A DNA stretch of 64,000 nt, taken from the NCBI GenBank assembly GCA_027596075.1, contig JADGJC010000003.1:372001-436000 (forward strand). The letters are read 5' to 3'. Made by a program: the position numbers and the translations under genes. Source of the stretch: Rhizophlyctis rosea (taxonomy: Eukaryota; Chytridiomycota; Chytridiomycetes; Rhizophlyctidales; Rhizophlyctidaceae). How positions within the stretch are numbered: position 1 is the first letter of the stretch; every line of letters begins with the position of its first letter. A model generated the notes under the pieces. It made no database searches. It saw only the letters and a program-made list of their open reading frames with translations, and was not told the DNA's origin. Of this stretch, positions 11,301-21,729 are shown one piece after another.

Positions 11301-11845
11301 CACGTTTGGCATCTTTGTTTTCTGACAGGCGGAGGTCCCTTTCTTCACAATTGTAGGAAGCTGTTACGACGGTGGTATCACTCATCGAAGGGCTCATCGC
11401 GAGCGCAAAGCTGAAGCGACGACCGTTGCAATTGCAAAAGAAGAAACCCATCCCGATTGCCACTTATGTTCCCAAATTCCAAGAACAGTAAGTTTTCTTT
11501 CTCTTGCCCTTTCGTCAATTTTCACGTTCCCGTCACCCCTGCCGTCATTGATTAACCCCACCTCCAATCCACAGCTACTCCATCGACCGCAAACGCACCG
11601 ACCCCAATACCGAGCGCGCGCAAAACGCCAAGCTGCAATTCCAGTACAAGAAGGAGTTCAAGGGCGCCGTGCGGGAGTTGCGGAAGGACGCGGCGTTCGT
11701 TGCTAGGAAGAGGATGGATAAACAGAAGGAGAAGGATGCGGAGTATAAGAGGAAGATGGATAGGATTATGGGGCAGTTGGGGAGTCAGGAGGGGGCTATG
11801 AGAGGATATGAGAGGGAGGCTAAGAAGGCAAAGAAGAGAAGATAG
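8387..11845 (+). CDS. NOP14: Nucleolar protein 14, U3 snoRNP/SSU processome factor
   Basis: Six exons: 8387-8851, 8922-9048, 9111-9244, 9317-11278, 11357-11487 and 11575-11845, giving 1029 residues, longer than yeast Nop14 (810). It acts in 18S rRNA maturation and 40S export. Family landmarks in order are a basic N-terminus (SALKRLKTTLKTAGL), NPFEMKFSKPKHEVLNRK, RRNKESAFVDRRFGE, LTHMGHSLAD, FDEEDD followed by KSKNEIMKEVIAKSKMHK, a highly acidic Asp/Glu tract (about 9920-10150), a helical middle, and the C-terminal QYKKEFKGAVRELRKD with a lysine-rich end. The extra length comes mainly from the acidic tract. The 72-nt intron 9245-9316 is stop-free and a multiple of three. The stop is TAG at 11843-11845. 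Confidence 0.95.
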
Positions 11846-12281
11846 GTGATGTTTATGTAATGGTGTAATACATGGATGGAATATGTGGTAGAGACAGAAA
11901 TTGCAGTGGTGCGAGTGTAGCATGCTGGACTGGTGGTTGAATAGCCATGGTGATAAATCAGTGGCAGTCACCGTTCCAATGGCGCCACATAAGCCATATC
12001 TGTGTGCCTCCTTCCAAGGTGCTGCCCCGGCCATGCTCCTGGCTTGTTCACACCTTTGGATGCCTCCACCAGAGTTCACTCGAACAACCAACATTTCTCC
12101 TGAACGTGTAATCGTGACTTGGGTAACGATTCGCATTCAGGAAAGCACACTTGAAACTCTGTCTCATCGTCTCGAGTTGAACAACCACTTATCTCTCTCT
12201 CACTTCCCCCCACATCCCGCCAGCCCCTCGCGCAAATTTGCATGGGTTTAGCCGCACACCATTCAGTTAACAACGGCTGCG

Positions 12282-13172
12282 ATGTATCTCCCACCTGAAT
12301 TACTCACCGCAGTGTTTCTGTACACTGACACCACCACCGCTTTCCAAATGGGTGTCATCCTTGCTGTCTTATACCAATACCCAGACCTCCGTGACATCGT
12401 GATTCCTTACCTCCCCCGTGCGTTTGTGGATGCCGCCTCCCGCAAAGGTCAAATCTCTCTTCTAGACTGGTGGCGGACGTGGCATCTCAAAAATCCAACC
12501 CACCGTATCCTAACGTACTCCCCCTATTCTATGGACATTCCAAGTGCCAAAGCCAACACAGCCGTTTTGCAGTGGTGGAAGGACTCTGGGTTGGACCTCA
12601 AGTACACCCACATGTCCATGGATGATCCAAGTGGTACAGCCAATATGGTTGTTTTACAATGGTGGAAAGACTCCGGGTTGGAGCTTAGGTACACCGACAT
12701 TGCCCTTTCCCGAGCCAGCGACCGTAACCACATCTGCGTCCTCGATTGGTGGAAAGCTTCCTCCCTACCTCTGCAATATACCGTGTCCTGCATCAGCACC
12801 GCCTCCCAGAATGGCCAAATCGACGTACTGCAGTGGTGGAAGAATAGCGGATTGGAGCTAAAGTACAGTGCCTGGGCAGTAGACTATGCCCCTACTGTCG
12901 CCGTACTTTCATGGTGGCTCAACAGCGGGCTGGAGCTTAAGTATTCGGAAGTTGCACTGAGACGTGCTTCTCGGGCCAATCGTATAGATCTGCTGAAATG
13001 GTGGAGAGCTAGCGGTTTGCAGCTCAAGTGGGACTCCAGAACTGTTGTAGAAGTCTCTCGGCATGGAAGGGATGATGTTGTGGGGTGGTGGAAGGAAAGT
13101 GGATTGCGGGGTGTGGAGGAGGTATTTAGACTGCAAGGTGTATATTTAGCAGCAGTGACGGTTGGCCGCTGA
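12282..13172 (+). CDS. Trp-Trp ankyrin-like repeat protein (paralogue 1)
   Basis: One exon, 296 residues. A short N-terminal region (LPPELLTAVFLYTDTTTAF) resembles the F-box-like start of other chytrid repeat proteins. It is followed by eight copies of a repeat of about 31-33 residues whose core is a hydrophobic pair plus Trp-Trp: LLDWW, VLQWW, VLQWW, VLDWW, VLQWW, VLSWW, LLKWW and VVGWW. The consensus is roughly D-V-L-x-W-W-K-x-S-G-L-x-L-K-Y-S, then A-x-x-x-A-S-x-x-G-x-I. Period and helix-loop pattern resemble ankyrin repeats with the second helix replaced. Function is unknown; such arrays usually bind proteins. The paralogue is at 18712-19878. Introns are absent, and repeats 2 and 3 are nearly identical, so the array changes by duplication. 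Confidence 0.8.
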   Translation: MYLPPELLTAVFLYTDTTTAFQMGVILAVLYQYPDLRDIVIPYLPRAFVDAASRKGQISLLDWWRTWHLKNPTHRILTYSPYSMDIPSAKANTAVLQWWKDSGLDLKYTHMSMDDPSGTANMVVLQWWKDSGLELRYTDIALSRASDRNHICVLDWWKASSLPLQYTVSCISTASQNGQIDVLQWWKNSGLELKYSAWAVDYAPTVAVLSWWLNSGLELKYSEVALRRASRANRIDLLKWWRASGLQLKWDSRTVVEVSRHGRDDVVGWWKESGLRGVEEVFRLQGVYLAAVTVGR

Positions 13173-13708
13173 TATGTTGGTGTTTGTCAGGGTTGTATGG
13201 AACTGATAGGGCATCGGATTTGTTGTTCCTCTTCCAAAAACTGATGGTTTTCTTGAGATTTGGGAGTATGGTCACGCCTTGTATTCGGAAAAGCTACTGG
13301 GAAATTAGACAGACTAAGATACAAACACTGCAATTTACTGGGGCGAATCCAGCACGAACATCCACAAGTCCAAGCTGCATGATGGCATTCATTCCGGTGC
13401 TATCAAGTTTTGCAACTAAATGTAGGGGATGCTGATGTTTGTGCTATCCACGACACGAGGCTCCGCCTTTTGACCTAAATCTACCAAAGCTGTCGTTTTG
13501 GGTCAGAATTCGATATCCATTTCCTGTTTCCCTCCGTCATGTCTAAAACTCCTCATGGTGCGAACGTAGACCGAGCACAGGGAGCACCAATACACACTTT
13601 CAGGCAGTTCAATAAACGAGCATGACGCTGATATTTACAAACCAGGAGGGCACCAAGCTACAGCACTGCTAGCTACGAACCATTGGTGCTTCCCCATCCC
13701 GAGCCCTA

Positions 13709-14692
13709 TCACTCCCAGAAAAGACTCTTCTTTCCCGGCGAATGCTCATGGATGCGAGGTTTCTTCCCAGTCAAGTAGTGTATCTGATTAGCCATCGCTT
13801 CCACGTACGAGTCATACTCGTCCCGGATGGCCTCCGCCGATGCACACCTTCCCAAATCCTTCATACTGTGCGGGCCCACCGTGTATCCCACCCCTCTGAT
13901 GAAGGTAAGCAATATGTTCTTCACCTCCCCTGAGCTCCTAGTACTTTCGTATCTGTACTCGATTGGTTCCGTACGGCGGTAAATGTTTGTCACGTTGTAG
14001 TTGTAGAATTCTTTGAGGTGGGCGTTGCTGATGGCCCATTGGAGGGTTTGGATTTTGTGGGCTTGTGCCGCTTGCTTGTTGACGCTTTCGATGGCGTCGG
14101 TGATTTCTTTTTTGGCGGTTTCGATGGTGGTGTTGGTGGATTTGGTGGCGGTGGTGATGGTGTTGACAAGTTTGGTGGTGTTGGTTTGTGCCAGGCTGAG
14201 GGAGTCAGACGTGAGTATGATGGATTTGGAGCTTTTTTCGTTTGTGGTATTGATGGCGGAAAGGATTTGGGCAGCAGTATCCTTTGTGCTTTCGAGGGCG
14301 TTGCCGAGGTGGTTGAGGTCGATGCTGGCAATGAAGTCTGCCACGCTACGTAACTTCTCCTTTGCAGTTTCCTCAATGGCACTGACGATTCTGCTGATTT
14401 TGGTGGCGTCGAGGGTCTGTTGGAGATGGGTGCTCATCCGAAGGATTTCTTCCTTCTGGCTGTCGATGGCGGTGACGACCTTTGTTGTTGCAGTAATCAA
14501 GTCACGTTGGGTGAGCTTCCGTGGACGGTGAACAGGGTCGATTGGGTCGGTATCAGTAATGTTGGGAGGGTATAGTGAGAGGGGTTTATCGACCATGGTG
14601 AAAGACTCTGGAGTATCGGTGCCGTCACTGGCGGAAGTAGAGGCGCTTGGAGACCCCTTGTCCCAGACTGAAATATCCACCGAGGAAGGCAT
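13709..14692 (-). CDS. Unrecognised helical/coiled-coil protein, 327 residues
   Basis: One exon with good coding character. Residues 1-60 are Ser/Thr/Pro-rich. Residues 60-215 are helical with heptad-like spacing and many Thr, Asn, Ala and Lys residues (for example TTIETAKKEITDAIESVN), as in proteins with apolipoprotein-like or methyl-accepting-like helices. Residues 225-327 form a compact basic/aromatic region (FYNYNVTNIYRRTEPIEYRY, then EAMANQIHYLTGKKPRI). No signal peptide or membrane segment is seen. I recognise no family. It faces away from the DCAF5-like gene. Confidence 0.6.
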   Translation of the reverse strand: MPSSVDISVWDKGSPSASTSASDGTDTPESFTMVDKPLSLYPPNITDTDPIDPVHRPRKLTQRDLITATTKVVTAIDSQKEEILRMSTHLQQTLDATKISRIVSAIEETAKEKLRSVADFIASIDLNHLGNALESTKDTAAQILSAINTTNEKSSKSIILTSDSLSLAQTNTTKLVNTITTATKSTNTTIETAKKEITDAIESVNKQAAQAHKIQTLQWAISNAHLKEFYNYNVTNIYRRTEPIEYRYESTRSSGEVKNILLTFIRGVGYTVGPHSMKDLGRCASAEAIRDEYDSYVEAMANQIHYLTGKKPRIHEHSPGKKSLFWE

Positions 14693-15463
14693 CGTGGTAA
14701 GTGGGGTTTGAGTTGAGATTGATTTTGATAGAAGCGACTAAGAAGGATGCGTATGCGTTCAGATGTCGAGGATTGAACTTGAATGCGACGACAGCCAGAG
14801 GTAAAGTACAAGAAAGTATCACGCAAGGTTGCCGAAATATCCAATCCAAAGAGTCGCGGCTGGCGCCTGTGTGCGAGTTATTCTTTCATCAAAGGATGAG
14901 CCTACTTTCCCAGTTTGGTTTTTCGAAGATCCAGAGCATAACCTGTTGGCGGAGGTGAAAACATATTCAGGTGGCCATTGAGATGTTCCATGCTCATGAC
15001 CGGACCACAGTGGGGCTGCATCACAAATCGCCAATCTGCACTTCAGGAGCAACGCATGTTTTGTTTATTGCACATCACATTCAAGTCCGACTGGGCAAAG
15101 CCTCGGAATCAGAACATGTTTTCCCTCCTGAGCTCTCCTGTGTAAATCTTCAACAAACAGCCCGCCCTTCCTAACACCATCTATATTTAAATTAAGATCT
15201 CAATTCTAAGTTCGGATCGACCACTGTTGCAAAAATCAATGTTTGGGAGCCTCTGGAGCGACTGACGGAGAACACCCAAATCTCAATACTACACAGGTTC
15301 GCAATTTGAAGGACCCTGGCGTTGCTGTCTGGAGGGGCACCGCCGCCGCAGCCAGCCAACTCGTTTCTAGTTTGGCACGCCCGCAACCTCCTTTCTCTCC
15401 ATCTCGTGTCAAAGATCACACAACCTCAATCGTCTTCTCCTAGTGCACCCTCTGTTATACCGC

Positions 15464-18265
15464 ATGTACCCCGTGTTTAGACAACGACAAACAGTAGATC
15501 CTATTTCACGAGCATTCACTCATCGTGAGCAGTACGCTTCTACCAAACCGCTCGTGGCATATGATGTCGCAAAGTTGGCCGTCATCAGGAAGCTGAGAAA
15601 GTCACCTAATGCACTCGACTCAACAAAATCCCATGCCATAAACAACTACGAAACTGGCACTCCAGCACATATTCCCGTCAGCTGGGACTACTGCCGGTAT
15701 GCTTTTCCGAGCCATGGGCCAGCCATTCCTCGGCCGAACGACTCCACTTACCAGGCCTTCTGCGTGATACTCGCTTTCAGGCAACTGAAAGCTCACACAG
15801 GCTGCGTGAATGCTATCTCTTTCTCCAGGACCGGTCAATACTTAGCGTCAGGTGGAGACGATAGGCATGTTTTGGTAGATGTCACTACGTGTTTGTTTGT
15901 TTGTTTGGGCTGGCGTATTCAATAAACAATACTTGACAGCTCTGGGACCTACGTCCACTTCCCGATCCCACAAGTCCCGTCACGAAATATCGTGGACACG
16001 GTTCCAATATATTCTCCGTAGCATTTGATTGCCAAGAATGTCTACTATACAGCTGTGGACATGATGGCATGTTGCTTCAGTATGACGTCAAACGCGCCTC
16101 TGTCCCAGTCCGTACAGCAAGTCAAGGTGGATAGTAACTCTGTCATTTGAAAGCTTTGCAAAAACGTCCCCCTGACCATTGGAATGACCATGACTGGTGG
16201 CTTATATAGGCCCATCTTTCGACTGCAGTAATGTAGCCATTGCCCATGAGAACGATGCTATCAAAGTTTCTCCACACCCTACTATCGGCCAGATAGTCAT
16301 GACTGCGGGTTGGGTGGGTAATGGCAGTGCAGTGACCCAGTAGAACTAGGAACATAACCAATGCTTTGGTCAGACAGGACTCAACATTAAAACTATGGGA
16401 TTTTCGTGCATCGGATCCCTGTCAGAAGGAGATCGTAAACCGCGGTCAAAAATACAATTCCGTGGCATTCAATCCGGTCTGCGAAAGGCTGATAGTTTCA
16501 GGAACGGAGACGGGTGCTGTATCGTAAGTGTTTTACAGTGGAATTTCTTCGCATGTGTGCTGGTCGTATGCTCAAAGGATATCATGCAAATCTAGGTTGC
16601 ACGATCTACGCTTTCTGGGAACAAGTTGGGATCAGAACCACCCGGTCATAAGCTACGCAACAAGATTAACTAAGAATGGAAGAAAGAGCAATCCAGTTGC
16701 TGTTCCGAGTGTAGTGTGGAGCCCTGATGGAAGGTACCCTCTACTTGGCTTCACGGGATGCCGTGACCACAATCCATCGGATCCTTGAATCCTCCGCATC
16801 TCCATCAATCTACAGTAGTCTCGCGGCGATTATTCACAGATGGTATCCGACCGTTTACACTCTCGACGCGCCCGAACCATTATGTGTTTTGAAGAGCGAC
16901 GGGTATAAAAGTTTGTCAACGTAAGCTCGAACGTGTCAGTTGCTACCAGCTGCGGAGGTCAACTGGTATTAACCAATATTGTAGAATCAAAACCGGATCA
17001 TTCGGTCATGTAGCGTCGACGGAAGGTATGTTACCAGCGAAAGTCTGGCAGATGCGTTCCATCCAAAACTCATGGCTATCTTAACCGAAGCACATTCAAC
17101 CTCGCAATTACACTTCTTTTCTGGTTCGGATGATTTCTGCGCGTACGGCTGGCCCGTACCGCCGGCGGCCGAAGCGAGAGAAAGAGTCGTTTACGATTTT
17201 GGCGGAACAGGAGGGAATGGAAAGCGCGGGGATGTGGGATATGTGTGTGCGGATGGTGTGACGTGTTGGCCGGCTGAAGTACAGGCGGATATTGTTCTTC
17301 GAGGTATGCTGCAATATCCAGATTTCGCGTTGTTGCCGTTTACCGTCAAGGGCGTCCATGGTCTCTCAAAGGTTTGCAGGCTGACTTATCGCGGACGTAT
17401 CTTCCAACCTAGGCCACAGAAGCATAGTCAATTCGGTTGAGTGCCATCCGTATGATGATGTGATTGTGACTGCCGGGGTCGAGAAATGTATAAGGATGTT
17501 TGCGCCCATCCCGGGACTGGTGGTAAAAGGTGTGTACACCGTGACGTTGATGTAATGGCGTATGCAGTGACTCATCAGTTTATTCATCAGAGGGTGAGGA
17601 GACGTCGCCTGACACGCTCAGGCAGGCAGGGAACACGCGAGGAATACTCATTGGCGGCGGGGTTGGAGGGAGGGAAGATAGTACGGATGAGGATTTTGAG
17701 ACGTTAGTGATGTTTGATTACATGGTGAGTATTCTCCGTTTGGGCAATTCGTTGCATGGATCCACATGAGAAGTTCGTCTGGTGACTGCAACAAAGCTGG
17801 GACTGATAACGACCGGTCAACCACCAGTTAGCAGAGGACGAACAAACGGATACGTTGTGGGGCTGGACGTCCACTCTTGATAACATATTCCAAGTTCTTA
17901 GCGGTGGGGTCGTGAGTAGCGAGGATGATTCTTCTGATGGGGAGGGAGTTGGGATGTTTAGACGGCAGGAGGTCGAGATGGAGAGTAATGAAAGTGGAGA
18001 TGGGGATCAAGATAGCGCGAGGGAAGAAGATAATGGGCTGAGTGAAGCCGTTATTTTGGATAGTGATGAGGAGTTGGAGAGGATTGTTAGGGATGAGTGG
18101 TAAGTTGCTCGTATGTTGCATCGTGTGGGCCAGTCCGACAATTTGGCAATCTAACCAATATCATGCTTTTGCGAATATAGGGAGGATGTTTCTGGCGGTA
18201 GTGTGACTGATTCTCAACCGAGGACCCGTGACCGCAAGCGGAGACGAGTCGATGGTGGGGATTGA
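15464..18265 (+). CDS. WD40 protein of the DCAF5 type (CUL4-DDB1 receptor candidate)
   Basis: A many-exon gene. Well supported exons: one ending at 15874, then 15940-16126, 16210-16313, 16378-16523, 16596-16733, 16816-16920, a short one from 16985, then 17052-17303, 17413-17529, 17591-17724, 17828-18099 and 18181-18265. Beta-propeller blades read AHTGCVNAISFSRTGQYLAS, SNIFSVAFD, VMTAGWDSTLKLWDFR, PSVVWSPDG, FFSGSDDFCAYGW, and LRGHRSIVNSVECHPYDD followed by VEKCIRMFAP, the diagnostic DCAF5-type end, then an acidic tail and a basic KRRRV end. LWDLR and LWDFR fit the WDxR motif that binds DDB1. The short exon from 16985 ends at 17004 (47-nt intron) or 17025 (26-nt intron); both keep frame. The N-terminus before about 15780 is uncertain: 15464 is the first in-frame ATG, but an unseen upstream intron is likely. 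Substrate-receptor role is inferred from the family. Confidence 0.8.
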
Positions 18266-18711
18266 TTTCATGTGAGCAACATGTCATGTTTCTTGTGTGG
18301 TCGTGCAAAAGTAATAAAATATAGTGCTCCGGCTGGATCTTCGATTTCTTCTCTTTCCCTATCAATATTCCAATACTCTACTTCACGATATCTCCCATGT
18401 CGATACATTGTAAAGAGCACACTGTTGAATGCCTACATTCATGGTGATGTGAATCCTGGACTTACTTTGTAAGGCTCAGCAAGGACCCTGGCGTTTGTGG
18501 TCGGAGTTGTGATCTTGTTATTGATGCATGAAATGTTCGGATACCAACATACGCCCCAGCCCACACCCCAGATCTTCGTCCTTTCCGCATTGTCAATTTG
18601 AATGCAGATGTGGAAAGACAACTGGTCTACTCACATATTGAGAGCTTCGCAACCGAGTGCATCCCAAAACCGTCGGCATCAAGTCCCAAATGAAACTGTT
18701 TTAGTAACGCG

Positions 18712-19878
18712 ATGCTGATCATTCCTCTCGAGCTCATTCACCAGATCCTCCTCCTCCACTCGTCCAAAACCGACGCCTTCCAACTGGGTGTTCTCCTGGC
18801 CGTCAAATATGGTTACCCAAACCTCCGTGATGACCTAGTCCCAAAGCTCAATTTCACCTCCCCCGACGATGCATCCCGCAAAGGTCAAATCTCCCTCCTG
18901 GACTGGTGGTTCAGCTGGAGTCAAAAGGGTGGCCGAACCCCTCGACGACTGGTATACTCGATGGATTCCATGGACCGCGCCTCCCGGAACGGGCACATCC
19001 ACGTGCTGGAATGGTGGTGTTCCAAGGATTTGGTGGTCAAATATTCCTCCCAGGCGATGATCTTAGCTAGCGGACAGGGCCGGATCGACGTATTAAATTG
19101 GTGGAAAGACTCCAAGATGACCTTGAAGTACTCGGAGGTCGCGATGGATTCCGCTTCTCAGAATGGGCATATCGCCGTGCTAGATTGGTGGGTAGCTAAT
19201 GCCGGCATAGTAAGAGACTTGGGAGGCCTACGGTGGTCGCGATGGGCGATGGATTGGGCAAGCGAGGCTGGGAGGGTCGACGTACTGAATTGGTGGAGGG
19301 GACATTTCAGTGTAGATTCCCTACGGTACAGCAAGTATGCCATAGACTATGCCTCCAAAAACAGTCACATCGCCGTACTGGATTGGTGGCTCGCCAGCGG
19401 ATTATCTCCAGTATATAGCGCTTTTGCTGTCAACCGGGCCAGTGCGTCGGGCAACATACCGGTGCTCAATTGGTGGAAGGCCTCCAACCTCAAGATTCAG
19501 TACAACACCGAGGCAATGGACGATGCAAGCAAAAACGGCCACATCCACGTCCTGAACTGGTGGAAGAACAGCGCCTTACCCATCAAATACTCTACCTTTG
19601 CTATGGATAAAGCCGCCGGCAAAGGTCGTGTTGACGTCCTGCGGTGGTGGAGGGATGAGAGCGGGTTGAAAGTGGAGTATACGGAGGACGCGGTTTACCG
19701 AGCTAGTCAGAATGGACATGTCGGTGTGTTGGAGTTCTGGAAGGAGAGTGGGTGGGAGTGGAAGTGGGTTGATCATGCGCTTTGGGTGGCGAGGGATAAG
19801 AAGCAGTGGCGGGTGTTGGAGTGGTGGGAGACGAGTGGGGTGGTGGATGATGAGGAGGTTTTCCGGAAGTATTTTTGA
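18712..19878 (+). CDS. Trp-Trp ankyrin-like repeat protein (paralogue 2)
   Basis: One exon, 388 residues. Same architecture as the gene at 12282: an N-terminal helix region (PLELIHQILLLHSSKTDAF, then LGVLLAVKYGYPNLRDD) and eleven repeat cores (LLDWW, VLEWW, VLNWW, VLDWW, VLNWW, VLDWW, VLNWW, VLNWW, VLRWW, VLEFW, VLEWW). The intervening segment A-M-D-x-A-S-x-x-G-H-I is strikingly regular. The last two repeats are the most divergent. The N-termini of the two paralogues align (TTAFQMGVILAVLYQYPDLRD versus the stretch above), so they arose by whole-gene duplication with later changes in repeat number. No catalytic motif, signal peptide or membrane segment is seen; function is unknown. Confidence 0.82.
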   Translation: MLIIPLELIHQILLLHSSKTDAFQLGVLLAVKYGYPNLRDDLVPKLNFTSPDDASRKGQISLLDWWFSWSQKGGRTPRRLVYSMDSMDRASRNGHIHVLEWWCSKDLVVKYSSQAMILASGQGRIDVLNWWKDSKMTLKYSEVAMDSASQNGHIAVLDWWVANAGIVRDLGGLRWSRWAMDWASEAGRVDVLNWWRGHFSVDSLRYSKYAIDYASKNSHIAVLDWWLASGLSPVYSAFAVNRASASGNIPVLNWWKASNLKIQYNTEAMDDASKNGHIHVLNWWKNSALPIKYSTFAMDKAAGKGRVDVLRWWRDESGLKVEYTEDAVYRASQNGHVGVLEFWKESGWEWKWVDHALWVARDKKQWRVLEWWETSGVVDDEEVFRKYF

Positions 19879-20879
19879 TTTTGTAGGGATGGAGTGAGGA
19901 CGAAGATGCACGGGGACGGGGCGCAGGGGGGTTGTTCATTATTCGAATATGGAGGGAGATAGATTAGACCAACGTCAGAAGTCAGAGAAGCTTGGGGACG
20001 ATCGTTACAGGGGGAGTTCGGGGTGATGCATGACATCAATAGATAATTTCGACTTGTAAGATCTACGATATCGAAATTTTCTGTACTTCTTTCAATGCCT
20101 CCTGGTTAAACTTCTTGGGCTCCAACTGCCTCTTCCCCGCTACTTCGGCTGCAGCCTCCAATTTTTGGAAGTGCCAAGAGTTTGTCCCCATGCCAACCCA
20201 CCGTCCACTACCAGGTTGTAACGTCCCCCATTTTTCCTCTAACAGTGCCCGAACACATCCCGCCGGGAACGTCGTAGTGAAGCTTCGACTGGTTCAACTC
20301 CCAAACGCTTTGACCGATACGAAGGAGATGGCATCCATGTTGAGTATGTTTGCAGACCCGTTCGCAGTTGGAAGGAGGCTTCACAAAAGCCCTTTGATGA
20401 GCCATATTTTGGGGGCCGTGCCATTTGGGAAATTGGTCAGCATTAATATATGAATAAAGACAATAAAGACAAACTAAACAGTGTAAGAGTTAGAGGCTTT
20501 CAAGCAAGATATGCATAGTGATCTTGGTGCATAAACAATCTTTCACGTTCCATCTTTTGCAATTCTGAAAGTCTGCATATTGAATTAAGTGCTGGTCTCC
20601 CTCTTGGCCGAACGTTCATGATCCAGTATTTTCGTCTCACAGGGTTGTTGCCAGCTTCCCCAAGTATCATTTCAAAACACGCCATTCACCCTGTCGAGGT
20701 GGCCTGTTCCTACATTGTCCGCAACATCCAATCTGGTAATACAATTGGCAGGAGATCAACTCTTTGAGAGTATATTTTGCGATCACGACAGCTGTTGACT
20801 CACCCCAGCCATCTCCTAACCGTATCTGCCGATGGTGCATCAAACCGCATCCCTTATCAATCCACCCATCGCTTGAAGG
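19879..20879. other. Intergenic; no supported gene
   Basis: Only short frames occur. A plus-strand frame at 20115-20453 (112 codons) lacks family features and is contested by frames on the other strand, so I do not call it. Confidence 0.4.
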
Positions 20880-21729
20880 TCAGTCGCCTGATATGTACGT
20901 GAAGAGGGTTTTGTTCATGGACCATAGAGAGTGGTAGCCTGGGGCGCTGTACGCATCAAAGGTGGTTTGGTACAATGGATCGTGAAGGGAGGAGATTTGA
21001 ATGGTTCGATGGTCAAGAGTTTGGATATCATTAAGAGTTTCAAGAGTTGGAGGATGTTCCGATGCGACAAAAGGATAGGGGGCTGCAATGACCTTACCAG
21101 GCTGTGTGGGCTCTTTGGGTACCTCGCTGGATGGCTTTCCAGTTCGTACACGTGTGAAGTGCCTTTGATGCAACTCTTTGCGCAAAGTGTTGAGTTGCTT
21201 GAGCAAGTTTACCCCATCGAGAAGCGTACGGAAGGCGTCCGAGTCTCCAAATCGGGCATCAACAAAAACTCTCCTTCTTTTGCTACGGGAAGCTGCATAA
21301 CCGATGACACGCCCATCTTGTTGCGATGCATAATGTGATCTCGTTACTGGGTTCCACGTGCTCACCAAATCCCTCACAACCCCGCCCTCCCCCCTTGCTA
21401 ACACCTGGTCTGTCTCGCGCTCCTCCTCCTCCTTGAGCGCCCACGGTCGCCTCCATGCCCACCACGAAGTGACAACGTCCCGCCATATCGCGTTCCCTTT
21501 CAGAACTGGAAGACAGCCCTCTGGAAAAGTGTTCACGAGCTTCGCTTTCCATACTGGGGTTTTGGTTGCCGCGAATTAACTGGCACCATAACTTGCAGAC
21601 ACGTTCACACTTGAGGAGTTCGGTGACGGAGATTGCTGGGTGGGCAAAGATGACCAGGAGGACGTCGTCGACGATACAAATGTCCGGCACCAGGTATTCT
21701 TTACGGGCTGCGGTGTTCTCATCAATCAA
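20880..21729 (-). pseudogene. Frameshifted, truncated copy of the F-box-like family
   Basis: The minus strand starts with an F-box-like helix region (VLLVIFAHPAISVTELLKCE, then RVCKLWCQLIRGNQ) and continues in the +1 frame with VWKAKLVNTFPEGCLPVLKG and WWAWRRPW. Both parts align in order with the intact gene at 49902-51230 (ERVCKQWCTLIRSNQ, then WKSKLVQHYPEGCVPVLYG). The frame change falls in the homopolymer pair GGGGTTTT (plus strand, 21556-21563), where one surplus base explains it. The frame then stops at 20880, far short of the intact 443-residue protein, and its last 150 residues do not resemble it clearly. A single-base assembly error could explain the shift but not the short C-terminus. 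Best call: decayed paralogue. Confidence 0.65.
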
